Source of the DNA: Achatina immaculata | Taxonomy: Eukaryota > Mollusca > Gastropoda > Stylommatophora > Achatinidae | Direction: 5' to 3' | Assembly: GCA_009760885.1 (NCBI GenBank) | Contig: CM019693.1 | Location: 51,354,596-51,418,595, forward strand | Length of the DNA: 64,000 bases | Shown here: positions 44,009 to 56,384 of the stretch, in pieces | How the letters are laid out: each line of letters begins with the position of its first letter | How positions within the stretch are numbered: position 1 is the first letter of the stretch | Position numbers and translations under genes: made by a program | The notes under the pieces: model-generated | The model's input: only the letters and a program-made list of their open reading frames with translations | The model's database searches: none | What the model was told of the DNA's origin: nothing

Positions 44009-45013
44009 TCCACACCTCCAACATGACCGTCTACGTGAACCACACTCAAACGTCACTGTCTGCGTGAACCACACCTCTATTTCTGTCTACATGAACCACA
44101 CCTCCAACATGACTGTCTGTGTGTATCACTCTTCAACATGAATGTATGTGTGGATCACATCTCCAGCATGATTGTTTATGTGAACCACACTCCAGTGTAA
44201 TTCTTGAACCACACACCGACATGACTGTCTATGTGAACTACACTCCAACATACTGTCTATGTGAGCTACACTCCAGCATGACTGTTTACGTGAGCTACAC
44301 TCCAACATGACTGTCCATGTGAGCTACACTCCAACATACTGTCTATGTGAGCTACACTCCAACATACTGTCTATGTGAGCTACACTCCAACATACTGTCT
44401 ATGTGAGCTACACTCCAACATACTGTCTACGTGAGCTACACTCCAACATACTGTCTGTGTAAACCACACCTCCAACATGACTATGTGAACCACATTCCAA
44501 CAACTGTCTATGTGAACCACACCTCCAACATGACTATGTGAACCACATTCCAACAACTGTCTATGTGAACCACACCTCCAACATGACTATGTGAACCACA
44601 TTCCAACAACTGTCTATGTGAACCACACCTCCAACATGATTATGTGAACCACACTCCAACATGACTGTGTAAACCACATTCCAGCATGGCTGTCTACATG
44701 AACCATACTCCAACATGAATGGCTACATGAACCACACTCCAACATGACTACCTATGCGAACCACACCTCCAATTTAGCATGATTATCTACATGAACTAAC
44801 ACTGCAGCATAATTGCTTGAACCACACCTAACATGACTATAAACCACACTGTAACATGACTGTCTACTTGAACCACACTCCAACACAACTAGGTGAACCA
44901 CACTGTCAAATGAACCACTCTTCAACACAGCTGCCTTAACTGAGCCACTCTCCAGCATGACTGTCTTATTGGTCTGCACTAAAATATGATTAAACCACAC
45001 ACTAAAATGACTC
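44009..45013. repeat. Tandem array, left block, starting 8 bases inside TLC gene intron 1
   Basis: Units of about 28-45 bp: CCACACCTCCAACATGACTG with TCTATGTGAA or TCTACGTGAG, highly variable. The same family, with TCTTTGATCTGCACTAAAAC, continues at 49571-50717 and 53780-54152; LINE and mariner insertions split it. Confidence 0.85.
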
Positions 45014-45290
45014 TTTTTTTCTAAATCCTGCTTGTTCTTCTCTCATTGTGGTATCCACTGTATCTTTAAGTCTATTCAAAATGACCCTGCAAAATACAAC
45101 TGCTAGTAAGGTTACTCCTCTCCAGTTGTTACAGTCACTAATGTTGCCTTTTTTTAGTATTTTAACAATGGTTCCTTTTTTTCCATTTAGAAGAGAACTT
45201 TTCTTCTTTCCAAATCTTATTAAATATTCTTTTTAGTTGTCTCTGTAGTCACTATTGATAGCTTTTAACATTTCAGATGTTATTTCATCT

Positions 45291-48200
45291 TCACCTGCAG
45301 CTTTGTTGTTTAGCCATTAAATTCACTGCTGTTTCAGTTTCATGCAATGTAATTTCATCTAGGTTGATATTTAGTTGTGGGGCTGGTAAGTCGGTTTCAA
45401 GGTTTAACAATTCTTTTGGGTGTGGTCGATTAAGTATTTCTTGGAAGCGTTTAGCCCATCTTTGCTTTTGGTCTTTACTTGATGTTAATAGGGTTCCAGT
45501 TTTGCTAAGTATTGGTCTTTCTTTAGATGTAATAGTACCTGTTAGCCTCTTTTGTATGTTATATAACGCTTTGCTGTCTCCTGTTTTTGCTGCTTTCTCT
45601 GCCTCTTTTGCTATATTGTCTATGTATTCTCTTTTATCCCTTCTAGCTGAACTGTTTACTTTCTTGTCTATTTCTTTGCATGTTGCTTTCGCCAGATCTT
45701 TTCCAAGATCCGTCTTTACATTCAACTTGTCTAATTTGGCTGCTCATCTTTCATGCATGTACTTCTATGCGTTTTCTGATATCCATGCTTTTCTTTTTGG
45801 TTTATTCAGTCCAGCGCTTGCTTTTGCTGCTGTGATTATGACTGTGCTGTAAGAATTCCATAATTCATCTATACCTATCTCCTCTACTTCACTGGGTGTT
45901 GTGGAATGATTGGCAAGCTCCTGTTTGAAATTACTATTAGTATTCTCTTCTTGTAGGCTGTGGCTGTTTATCTTTCTGTGTATTGATTTCTTGTGTTGGC
46001 TTTTCAGTTTTAGTTTTATTTTTCCCTATACACAGATTGTGATCACTGTTGACATCTGCACCTCTATAAGTCCTTACATCTGTCAGAGATGTTCTGTATT
46101 GCTTTCTGATACAAAAATGATCTATCTGGTTTCTAGTTCTATCATCTGGAGATATCCACGTTGTTTTATGTATCGCTTTGTGTGGAAATATTGTGCCTCC
46201 AATGACCATGCCCTCTGTTAGACATATTTCAATTAATCTTTCTCCATTCTGATTAACCATGTCAATTCCTTCTTTCCCTGTTACTTTTTCAACGTCGGTG
46301 TTATCTTTCCTTACCTCAGCGTTGAACTCCCCTATAGCTTCTTCTTCTTCGTTCGTTTCTACCACCAAGACCACCCTGTGATCCTACTGAATTTACGCCT
46401 GTGATCCTCGTTAAGTCCCGTGGTCCCCCGTGTGTTCCCCAAAAGGACCACACGAGATCCCTGAGAAGACCACAGGAGGTTCAGAGTATCTCAGGGCTTG
46501 AGCCTGTGTTCTTGGTGGGTCTCGGAAGCGGGATTGCGTGACACCGTTGTTTTCGTTGCACCAGTTTAGTCTAGAGTTGGACTTTCTCACCGGAAGACCT
46601 CAGCATGTTTAGAATATCAGTATATCCCAGCTGGTTGAGAGGTGGTAGCCCACCCAGGCCAGAGTTGGACTTTCTCACTGGAAAACCTCGACGTGTTTTG
46701 AGATGCCCGTGTATCACCGCCGGGTGAGAGGTGGTTGCCCATCCAGTCCAGTGTTGGACTTTCTCACCGGAAAACCTCAGTGTGATTAGGATATGCATAC
46801 ATCCCCACCGGGTGAGAGGTGGTTGTCTATCTAGACTGCCCTGGTCCAGTGTCTCTGACTTCAGCATTTTGTGGTCATAGCTGCTACCTTTCCTAGTTGT
46901 GACCAGGATGGAGCTTTTGTCCAGGAGGACGAATCCTCGCCACTAGTGACTTCCACCCCTGGGTTGAGCCGGTTTAGGCATATTATCCCAGTATGGGCGT
47001 GTTTGGGATGTGACCGACCTCTACAGCAGAAGTACCACGACATGTGTAGCCTTCAAGTTTCACCCCTGGTATGAGCCAGTTTAGGCATATTTCACCAGTA
47101 TGGGTGTATATCGGGTGTGACCGACCTCTATAGTGGAGGTGGTGTGACATGCTTGGCCATCAAGTTTCACCCCTGGTGTGTGCCAGTTTAGGCATATTTC
47201 ATCAGTGTAGGTGTATTTCGCAGCTACACATCGGACATACCGATTAAATTTCACGTTATCCTTTCCTTCACCTTTTCACATCGGCGCCACACAGCAACCT
47301 TTATTTCTTTTCCACATTTTCTTCCTTGACCAGGAGGAGCTTCACTCCATGCGCGGCATTCGAAGAGTCTTGCCAGCAGTGTCTTAACCTCTTGGGTTAA
47401 GCCAGTTCAGGCATTTCACCTGATATGACTGCACTTAGGACGTGGCTGACCTCACGACCAGAGGTGCCGTGATTTGACTGTTTGCTTCGCTTTAGCCTTT
47501 CTACCACCTTTTCCGCAGTGGTGCCACGCAGCAACCCCATTTGCACCTCTTCATTGGCCGGGAGGAGCACCGCTCCACGCATGGCAGCTAAAGAATCTCG
47601 CCAGCAGCGGTAGATGAACTACCAAACATGCCTCTCATCTACCCTAAGTGTCTGGTTTTCAGGCGCCAGATATTCGCCTTCGCCCCTTCTCCTGTCAGTT
47701 TAAACAGTTCTGCCACGGGAAGGCCAGGAGCTGGACTTGACTGCCAGAGGCTGTTTGAGACGCACGCCGTTGGAGTGGAGATCGAATTCTCCACCCCACC
47801 TTCGGCAATAACAGTCCTTAGAACCTTCCCTATAGCAATTAGGATGTCGTGTTTAGAGAGTTTGTTAATGATTTGTTATAATTGGTGATAGAAATTGCCT
47901 TTTACCTCATCATCTACATCGTTCGTGGGTGCATAACACTGTATTATTGTCATACTACCATGTCTTAGGTTGTATCGTGCTCTCATTATATGGCTGTTCA
48001 CTGGTTCTCATTTTACAAGGCTCTTTGCTGCTACATTTGACATAATTATACCTACCCTCTCTTGGTGCTTCCAATCGTCTCTGCCTAAATGTATCATTAA
48101 CTTACCATTTTCCGCCAATCTTTTACCTGCTTCTGGCCACCGCATTATGTCTAGGTGGTATCTCTCCATTTCTTTGATGACCTGAGTAGTTTTTGTTGGT

Positions 48201-48358
48201 GCTTCCATTGTTCTTACATTCCAGGATCCAATCTTTGTCACATGATTAGGGCCGACGAATATATTCTTTGAGCGCTTCAGAGTTGGCACCCCTGATGCTC
48301 GGTTGGTTTCTTTGCCTCTAGATAGGTCCCAGGATAAGATTGTTAGCCTTATGCCCAA
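45291..48358 (-). pseudogene. Family A endonuclease and RT N-terminal code (inverted piece, interrupted)
   Basis: From right to left: endonuclease N-terminus 48008-48358 (GPNHVTKIGSWNVRTM, EMERYHLDIM, ERVGIIMSNVAAKSL), loss of part of the middle, element X at 46339-47827, then 45937-46330 (GERLIEICLTEGMVIGG, ISPDDRTRNQIDHFC, VNSDHNLCIGKNKTK), then linker 45291-45725 (KAAKTGDSKALYNIQKRLTG, LKTDLPAPQLN-like). Frameshifts separate the parts. Confidence 0.85.
46330..47836 (-). mobile_element. Element X, full-length copy, 1489 bp, 9-bp TSD
   Basis: TSD ccctatagc at 46330-46338 and 47828-47836; insert 46339-47827. On the minus strand it starts TTCTAAGGACTGTTATTGCC and ends GAAACGAACGAAGAAGAAG. The internal order (minus strand) is: a unique 5' part (47827 to about 47230, with CCTCCCGGCCAATGAAGAGG-like and GCGGCACCACTG blocks partly repeated), a roughly 107-bp tandem (about 47215-46950, CACCCCTGGG units), and an 88-bp tandem (about 46860-46560, AGTTGGACTTTCTCACC units), then a 3' block. 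88 and 107 are not multiples of three and all frames break, so it is non-coding. Confidence 0.88.
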
Positions 48359-48410
48359 CTCCCGATAGAGGATATGTGACAGATAAAGTGGAATTCTACT
48401 GATTTGTCCA

Positions 48411-49530
48411 TGGCAGCAAGGGAAGCTGTCTTGGCCAGATCTTTACTCTGAGAATAATACTTGAAGAACATATTGAAAAGCAGAAACCATTAATACTGAA
48501 CTTCATGGACTTTAAAAGGCATTTGATAGCATACACAGAGATTCATTGTGGAAAATTTTAAGTCTGTATAGAGTACCATCTAAAATTGTCAACATCATTA
48601 AGGACCTCTACAGTGGATATGTTTGTGCAGTCAAAACAGAAGAAGGGATGAGTGAGTGGTTCCAGATTGAAACAGGCATCAAACAAGGATGTATACTGTC
48701 TCCTTTGCTTTTTGGAATTGCAATAGACATAGTAATGAAAAAATGCTTCACAGGTATATGAGACTGAACTAGAAGATCTTGATTTTGCAGATGACATAAC
48801 TCTTATTGGTAACAATGTTAATTCCATGCAAGAAGAAACAGATAGCCTGTCTTCACTGGCTAGCAAAATAGGACTTGAAATTAACAAGGACAAAACAAAA
48901 ATAATGAAACTTCCCATTAATCAAAATGGAAAAATACATGTAGAAGGGACAGATGTTGAAGAAGTCAATCAATTTGCATACCTTGGCAGCTACATAGACC
49001 AGGGTGGTGACACCAGAAAGGAAGTTAGAATTGCAAAAGCAGCATCAATCTTCAAGAGTCTTAAGAACATATGGCATTCAAAAGTTATAAGCACAAAAAC
49101 TAAGTTAAGACCATTCAATTCAAATGTAATATCCACCCTTATTTATGCATGTGAAAGCTGAAAAACAACTAAAGAAATAGACAAGAAATTAGACTCTTTT
49201 GAAAACAAATGCCTAAGGAAATTACTCGGCATCAAGTGGAATGAATTCAGGAACAATGCAGAGATAAGACAGATGACTGAACAACAACCAGTCTCATGGG
49301 TGATCAGGAAAAGGAGATGGACATATGCTGGTCACTTGACGAGAAGAAATGATCAGAGAATACCAAAACAAGCTATCAAGTGGAACACAACAGGCCAAAG
49401 AAAAAGAGGCAGATCACATGAAACTCTAAAGAGGACATTGTTAAAAGAGGCCAAATTAACAGGCATAAAATCCCTTGATGAGGTTGAAAGACTCGCCAAA
49501 AACAGGAAAAGTTGGCGAACTACCTTGTGA
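48411..49530 (+). pseudogene. Family A reverse transcriptase 3' half (direct piece)
   Basis: Frames 48546-48761, 48826-49161 and 49273-49530 with breaks between. It shows FMDFK-AFDSIHRDSLW (one base lost), GIKQGCILSP, FADDITLI, SSLASKIGLEINKDKTKIMK, NSNVISTLIYACES followed by a stop, RRWTYAGHLTRRND and RGRSHETLKRTLLKEAKLTG. At equivalent positions it is close to the copy at 1-1245. Confidence 0.88.
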
Positions 49531-49570
49531 GCCCTATGTGACGTTTAACTGCACAGGAAGGATATAACAT

Positions 49571-50717
49571 ATAAGATAACATGACTGTCTTTGATCTGCA
49601 CTAAAACATGATTAAACCAGACACTAACATGACTGTCTTATTGGTCTGCACTAAAACATGATTAAACCACACCCTGACATGACTGTCTTATTGGTCTCCA
49701 CTAAGATGTGATTAAACCACAGCCTAACATGACTGTCTTTGATATGCACTAAATCTTGATTAAACCTCACACTTTCATGATTATTTTATTGATCTGCACT
49801 AAAACATGACAAAGTGAACCACACCCTAACATGACTATCTTTGATCTGCACTAAAACATGATTAAACCACATCCTAACATGACTATCTTTGATCTGCACT
49901 AAAACATGACAAAGTTAACCACATCCTAACATGATTATCTTTGATCTGCACTAAAACATGACAAAGTGAAACACCCTAACATGACTATCTTTGATCTGCA
50001 CTAAAGTATGATTAAACCACACCCTAAGATGACTGTCTTTGATCTGCACTAAAACATGATTAAACCACATCCTAACATGACTATCTTTGATTTGCACCAA
50101 AACATGACAAAGTGAAACACCCTAACATGACTATCTTTGATCTGCACTAAAGTATGATTAAACCACACCCTAAGATGACTGTCTTTGATCTGCACTAAAA
50201 CATGATTAAATCACACCCTAACATGACTATCTTTGATCTGTACTAAAACATGATTAAACCACACCCTAACATGACTGTCTTTGATCTGCACTAAAACATG
50301 ATTAAACCACACCCTAACATGACTATCTTTGATTTGCACTAAAACATGATTAAACCACATCTTAACATGACTGTCTTTGATCTACACTAAAACATGACAA
50401 AGTGGATCACACCCTAACATGACTGTCTTTGATCTACACTAAAACATGCTTAAACCACACCCTAACATGACTATCTTTGATCTACACTAAAACATGATTA
50501 AACCACACCCTAACATGACTGTCTTTGATCCGCATTAAAACATGACAAAGTGAATCACACCCTAACATAACTGTCTATGATCTACACTAAAACATGATTA
50601 AATCATACCCTAACATGACTATCTTTGATTTGCACTAAAACATGATTAAACCACACCCTAACATGACTACCTTTGATCTGCACTAAAACATGACAAATTG
50701 AACCACACCCTAACATA
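49571..50717. repeat. Tandem array, middle block (46-52-bp units)
   Basis: About 24 units of ACCACACCCTAACATGACTG plus TCTTTGATCTGCACTAAAAC plus ATGATTAA or ATGACAAAGTGA. Longer units carry ACAAAGT. Confidence 0.93.
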
Positions 50718-53700
50718 CGAGGGGTGATTGATAAGTTCTCTGCATAAGGTACAAATACTTGAAACGCACAGTTGATATTAGGTACATTTGTAGATCATGT
50801 TAATGTAAGATTAACAACAAGTTTCAAGAAATTAACTGCAACAAATTTTTTTTTTACTGGCTACTGAAGTGGTAAGGACTGGCAGAAATTGAGAAAATGG
50901 ATAACATTTCTCATCCAGTAGTCATTCGCTATCTCTACATCAAGGGCTTATTACCGAAGGAGATCCATGAGGATATGGTGGAGACTCTAGGGGAGAGTGT
51001 CCCTTCTTACAGCACAGTGAAGAAATGGGCAGCTCAATTCAAACATGGAAGGGAGAGTCTGGAAGATGATCCCCATCCAGGAAGACCAAGAATGGTAACC
51101 ACCGTTAGAATCCATGACATGATAATGGAGGACTGACTTCTTCTTCTTTATTCGCTTCTACCACCAAAACCACCCTGCGATCCTACTGAATTTACTCCTG
51201 TGGTCCCGTGGTCCTCCTGTGGTCCTCGATAGGTCCCGTGGTCCTCCTGTGGTCCCTGATAGGACCACATGAGATCCCCGAGAGGACCACAAGTGATTCA
51301 GAGTATCGTGGGTCATGGGCCTGTACTCTTGGTAGGTTGCAGAAGCAGGATTGTGTGACACCGTGGTTTTCGTTGCACCAGTTTAATCTAGAGTTGGACT
51401 TTCACACCAGAAAACCTCAGCATGTTTTGGATATCAGTATATCCCCACCGGGTGAGAAGTGGTTGCCCATCCAGCCTAGAGTTGGACTTTCTCACCGGAA
51501 AACCTCGACGTGTTTTGGGATATCCATGTATCCTCGCCGGGTGAGAGGTGGTTGGCCATCCAGTCCAGCATTGTACTTTCTCACCGGAAAACCCCAGCGT
51601 GATTAGGATACGCATACATCCCCGCCGGGTGAGAGGTGGTTGGCCATCCAGTCCAGCATTGTACTTTCTCACTGGAAAACCCCAGCGTGATTAGGATACG
51701 CATACATCCCCGCCGGGTGAGAGGTGGTTGGCCATCCAGTCCAGCATTGTACTTTCTCACTGGAAAACCCCAGCGTGATTAGGATACGCATACATCCCCG
51801 CCGGGTGAGAGGTGGTTGGCTGTCTAGACTGCCCTGGTCCAGTGTCTCTGACTTCAGCATTTTGTGGTCGTGGTTGCTACCCATCCTAGTTGTGACCAGG
51901 ACAAAGCTTTTGTCCAGGAGGACGAATCCTCGCCACTAGTGACTTCCACCCCTGGGTTGAGCCAGTTTAGGCATATTATCCCAGTATGGGCTTGTTTAGG
52001 ACATGACCGACCTCTAGAGCAGATGTACTGTGACATGAGTAGTCATCAAGTTTCACCCCTGGGTTAAGTCGGTTTAGGCATATTATTCCAGTATGGGCAT
52101 GTTTAGGACATGTTCAACCTCTAGAGCGGAGGTACCGTGACATGAGTAGTCATCAAGTTTCACCCCTGGGTTAAGCCAGTTTAGGCATATTTCACCAATA
52201 TGGGTGTATATTGGATGTGGCTGGCCTCTAGAGCAGATGTGCCATGGTATGAATAGCTCTCGCCGCGGTACTACTGGACAGACCAATTAATCTTCACTTT
52301 ATCCTTTCCATCACATTTTAACAGCGGCGCTGCCCGGTAACCTTATTTGCATTTTGTTCATTGGCTGGGAGGAGTTTCACCCAATGTGCGGCAGATGAAG
52401 AATCTTGCCAGCAGTGTCTTAGTTTAACCCCTGGGTTAAGTTGGTTCAGGCAATCTGCTTGGTAAGGGTGCACATAGGACGTGGCCGACCTCCAGAGCAG
52501 AGGTGCCATGACTTGAGCAGTCCTGACCTCGAGACTACTGATTACTTCACTTAATCCTTTCTTTCATCTTTTCCACGGTGGCGCAGCGCGGCAACCCCAT
52601 TCGCACCTTTCTTCATTGGCTGGGAGGAACCCCACCCCATGCTCGGCAGCTGAAGAATCTCACCAGCAGCGGGTTTTAAATCAGAGTTTTCCTTCTCTCA
52701 GATGAGCTACCAAACAAGACTCTCATCTACCCGAAGCGTTTGGTTTTCAGGCGCCAGTTATTCGCCTTCGCCCCTTCTCCTATCAGTTTGAACAGTTCCG
52801 CCACGAGAAGGCCAGGAGCTGGACTTGATTGTCAGAGGCTGTTTGAGACGCGTGCCTTGGAGACATTTAATTGGAGTGGAGAGCGTATCCTCCATCACAC
52901 CTCCGGCTATGACAGTCCATAGAACTAGAGGATTGACAACTAACTGAGCAGTACATTGCTACTGAGTTGGGCATCTCCCAGGAACATATTCATGCCATTA
53001 TTCACAATGATCTTCAAATGACAAAGGTCTCTGCTAGATGGATCCCAAAACTTCTTGGAGCTGATCACAAACGACATTGTCTCAACATGTCAAGAGACAA
53101 TCTTGGCCATATTTTCTGCAGATTATGAAAGGTTTCTTCAGTAATTTGTGACTATGGATGAGACTTGGGTTCATCATTTTCAACCAGAAACCAAAGAACA
53201 GTCAAAGCAGTGGAAATGTCATGGATCCCCACCTCCAAAGAAAGCAAGGGCGGTTCTGTCTTCAGGCAAAGTGATGGCTTCCATCTTTTGGGATTAAGAA
53301 GGTGTGCTAGTGGTAGACTATCTTCATAAGGGCAGAACGGTCACCGGGACCTATCATGCTAATCTTGTGAAGCAACTGCGGGTCAAATTGAAGGAAAAGC
53401 ATTGAGGTAAATTGATGAGAGGAGTCATCTTTCACAAGTCAGCGGTGGCAATGGCTGCCATTCATGAATGCGGCTTCCAGCTTCTTGAACATCCTCTTTA
53501 TTCCCCAGATTTGGCCCCTTCGGGCTATTACCTGTTTACCAAACTCAAAGAGGAGCTCAGTGGTCAGAAAATTGCTTCAGATGATGATGTCATTCATGCT
53601 GTAGACCACTTTCTACTTGCACAAGATGCTGACTTTTACAAAGAGGGGATCTGTACACTCCAAGATTGCTAGGGCAAATGCATAAACTTGCGAGGGGACT

Positions 53701-53781
53701 ATGTTGAGAAATAACCCAAAAAAGTTATCCCCAAATAATCTGTTGTACCTTATGCTGAGAACTTATCAGTTGCCCCTCGTA
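50716..53781 (+). mobile_element. Mariner with element X inserted, in the tandem array
   Basis: Inverted repeats CGAGGGGTGATTGATAAGTT (50718) and its near complement at 53779, with the TA target duplicated at 50716-50717 and 53780-53781. Without element X and one TSD copy it is about 1.26 kb, the normal mariner length. The transposase is broken: MDNISHPVVIRYLYIKGLLP (50897), KKWAAQFKHGRESLEDDPHP, element X, then QLTEQYIATELGISQEHIHA, VSARWIPKLLGADHKR, and, after many stops, HPLYSPDLAPSGYYLFTKLK (third catalytic D) to QDADFYKEGICTLQDC (53672). Confidence 0.92.
51128..52937 (-). mobile_element. Element X, full-length copy, 1790 bp, 10-bp TSD (one mismatch)
   Basis: TSD gaggactgac / gaggattgac at 51128-51137 and 52928-52937; insert 51138-52927. 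It has the same minus-strand 5' end (TTCTATGGACTGTCATAGCC) and the same tail (GAATAAAGAAGAAGAA) as 46339-47827. The 88-bp tandem has five units (51390-51830), the 107-bp tandem about three (51940-52260). A further block with GTTAAGTTGGTTCAGGCAAT is repeated in the 5' half. The extra length over the other copy lies mostly in these repeats. Confidence 0.9.
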
Positions 53782-54152
53782 ACTGTCTTTGATCTGCACT
53801 AAAACATGACAAAGTTAACCACACCCTAACATGACTGTCTTTGATCTGCACTAAAACATGACAAAGTTAACCACATCCTAACATAACTGTCTTTGATCTG
53901 CACTAAAACATGACAAAGTTAACCACACCCTAACATGACTGTCTTTGATCTGCACTAAAACATGACAAAGTTAACCACACCCTAACATGACTGTCTTTGA
54001 TCTGCACTAAAACATGACAAAGTTAACCACACCCTAACATGACTGTCTTTGATCTGCACTAAAACATGACAAAGTTAACCACACCCTAACATGACTGTCT
54101 TTGATCTGCACTAAAACATGACAAAGTTAACCACACCCTAACATGACTGTTT
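53780..54152. repeat. Tandem array, right block, 52-bp unit, about 7 nearly identical copies
   Basis: Units AGTTAACCACACCCTAACAT plus GACTGTCTTTGATCTGCACT plus AAAACATGACAA. This is the most homogeneous part of the array. Confidence 0.95.
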
Positions 54153-54832
54153 CTTATCTCTCCACACAATTTAAGAACGTATGAAAGAGAAACAAATAAG
54201 TTGAACCACACAACTCATCCACATCATGCCTCACGGTGTGAGAATTTTACTCCTAAACTTTGGTAGAAAAATGTACGCTCAAGCACATCTGCGCAGATAA
54301 CAAGAAATTTGTGTCCAAAAATATGTTTATATTTCACATCTAAAAACCAGAGCTGCATAGTCAATGCATCAGACTTTGACTCCTCAATTTTTCAACTCAA
54401 AATCAGACTCTTTCATATATTTCAGATGTGTATTACTTAGAAATAATAAATTTACTTTAATAAAATAGAATACAAAATCTATTTATTTGGATTAAAATTT
54501 GTGAATACAAAAAGTTTCCTGATTCCCACCAAGATAATATGAGCAAGAACATCTGTAGTTACTACGTCTTTTAAAAAAATGTTTCAGAAGAAACAGAGTG
54601 AGCCTTGAGAAACTAAGTAATACATAAAACTAACAGAGGCAACTTAACACACAAACTGTCTTCTTGTTTAGAAATGTGCAATGCTGAGATAAAATATTTC
54701 TCTTCAGTAGCCATTAGTTACAAAATGAAAATTTCTAGCCACAAAATATATTTATTTTCAAGAAGGATGTAAGAAAAGAAGCCACAGCTTTGCCTTAGAT
54801 TTAGTGAAAACATGTGATTAGGTATTATGTAG
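54153..54832. other. TLC gene intron 1, non-repetitive part; nothing recognised
   Basis: No transposon motif or exon-like code found. Confidence 0.5.
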
Positions 54833-55035
54833 TTGTACGTGGGCATTATATTGTAGACTCTGTTCATGGCATTATGTGGTAGACTGTGTACATGGCATGT
54901 GGAAGACTGTGTACATGGGCATTATGTGGTAGAATGTGTTCATTGCATTATGTTGTAGACTGTGCTCATCACATTATGTGGTAGTAGACTGTTCATGGCA
55001 TTATATGATAGTAGACTGTGTACATGGCATTATTT
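54833..55035. repeat. Degenerate tandem array just upstream of TLC exon 2
   Basis: About seven units of 26-30 bp, GCATTATGTGGTAGACTGTG followed by TACATG or TTCATG; it ends about 55 bp before the acceptor. Confidence 0.85.
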
Positions 55036-55091
55036 GATGAGATTGTAATGCTTGTAGTTACACTAACTTACTCTCACCGTGCCTTCCCCAG

Positions 55092-55174
55092 CACATTCCT
55101 GTACCCAGAGCTGTACTCTAACCTCATGCAGCACATCAACCACATGACCTACTTCTGTGTGTGCTTTTCTACAG
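55092..55174 (+). CDS. TLC-domain protein coding exon 2: residues 85 (part) to 113 (part)
   Basis: Acceptor ccttccccag, donor ACAG|GTATGT, 83 bp. It completes codon 85 as Cys and encodes TFLYPELYSNLMQHINHMTYFCVCFST, matching the LYP...H...ALV-VSVGYF stretch of TLCD1/2: the loop after the second span and the next membrane span. Confidence 0.88.
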
Positions 55175-55214
55175 GTATGTTTATCAGCTTTTTTTTCTTC
55201 ACAGTAGCAAATAA

Positions 55215-55675
55215 CAATGTTAGAATGTCAGCAGCAGTTGGAGATTGAGAGACTGTAGATAAAATGTTAGCAGCAGTTTGACAGTTGAGAGACAGTGGGC
55301 AGAATGTTAGCAACAGTTTGAAAGTTTGGAGACAGTGGGAAGAATGTTAGCAACAGTTTGAAAGTTTGGAGATAGTGGGCAGAATGTTAGCAACAGTTTG
55401 AAAGTTTGGAGACAGTGGGCAGAATGTTAGTAACAGTTTGAAAGTTTGGAGACAGTGGGCAGAATGTTAGCAACAGTTTGAAAGTTTTTAGACAGTGGGC
55501 AGAATGTTAGTAACAGTTTGAAAGTTTGGAGACAGTGGGCAGAATGTTAGCAACAGTTTGAAAGTTTTTAGACAGTGGGCAGAATGTTAGTAACAGTTTG
55601 AAAGTTTGGAGACAGTGGGCAGAATGTTAGTAACAGTTTGAAAGTTTGGAGACACTGGGCAGAATGTTAGCCTGT
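55215..55675. repeat. Tandem array, 40-bp unit, about 11 copies
   Basis: Units ACAGTGGGCAGAATGTTAGC plus AACAGTTTGAAAGTTTGGAG; it starts about 40 bp after the exon 2 donor. Confidence 0.94.
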
Positions 55676-55724
55676 AGTCCCAGTTCTTCACCCTGTGGAA
55701 ATTTCTTGTTCTTATAAGTTTGGT

Positions 55725-56330
55725 TTCATGTGCTCAGCCATATAGACAAGTTTGGTTTCATATGCTCATCCATCTAGACAAGTTTGGTTTCATGTGCTAA
55801 TCCATCTAGACAAGTCTGATTTCATGTGCTCATCTATCTAGACAAGTTTGGTTTCATGTGCTCATATTTCTAGACAAGTTTTGTTTCATGTGCTCATCTA
55901 TCTAGACAAGTTTGGTTTCATGTGTTCTGCTATCTAGACAAGCTTTGTTTAATGTGCTCAGCTATCTAGACAAGTTTGGTTTCATGTGCTCATCTATCTA
56001 AACAAGTTTTGTTTAATGTGCTCAGCTATCTAGACAAGCTTTGTTTAATGTGCTCAGCTATCTAGACAAGCTTTGTTTAATGTGCTCAGCTATCTAGACA
56101 AGCTTTGTTTAATGTGCTCAGCTATCTAGACAAGCTTTGTTTAATGTGCTCAGCTATCTAGACAAGCTTTGTTTAATGTGCTCAGCTATCTAGACAAGCT
56201 TTGTTTAATGTGCTCAGCTATCTAGACAAGCTTTGTTTAATGTGCTCAGCTATCTAGACAAGCTTTGTTTAATGTGCTCAGCTATCTGGACAAGCTTTGT
56301 TTAATGTGCTCAGCTATCTGGACAGGTTTT
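55725..56330. repeat. Tandem array, 32-bp unit, about 19 copies
   Basis: Units TCTAGACAAGCTTTGTTTAA plus TGTGCTCAGCTA at the right, with TTTGGTTTCATGTGCTCATC forms at the left; homogeneity increases to the right. Confidence 0.95.
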
Positions 56331-56384
56331 TTTCTATGACTCTCATTGTTAGCAAGGGTTCACTATGTATGCGGCAGTTTTCCA

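Larger units (their letters stand above)
45014..49570 (+). mobile_element. RTE-like LINE family A, near full length, 5' inverted, with element X inside
   Basis: The left piece (45014-48365, minus strand) runs from the code for TMREEQAGFRK at its left edge back to the endonuclease start near 48358 (GSWNVRTMEAPTKTTQVIKE). The right piece (48411-49570, plus strand) begins with RSCLGQIFTLRIILEEHIEK, exactly where the left piece stops, and continues through TGIKQGCILSPLLFGIAIDI, LDFADDITLIGNN, YLGSYIDQGGDT to the C-terminal KSWRTTL. One element reverse-transcribed with a 5' inversion explains both. The left piece is interrupted by element X. TSDs are obscured by the surrounding array. Confidence 0.88.

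Noticed and set aside
45277..45852. 191-codon + strand frame
   Set aside because: Shadow of the minus-strand LINE family A linker and endonuclease.
53412..53672. An independent host gene of 86 codons
   Set aside because: It is the catalytic C-terminal part of the broken mariner transposase.
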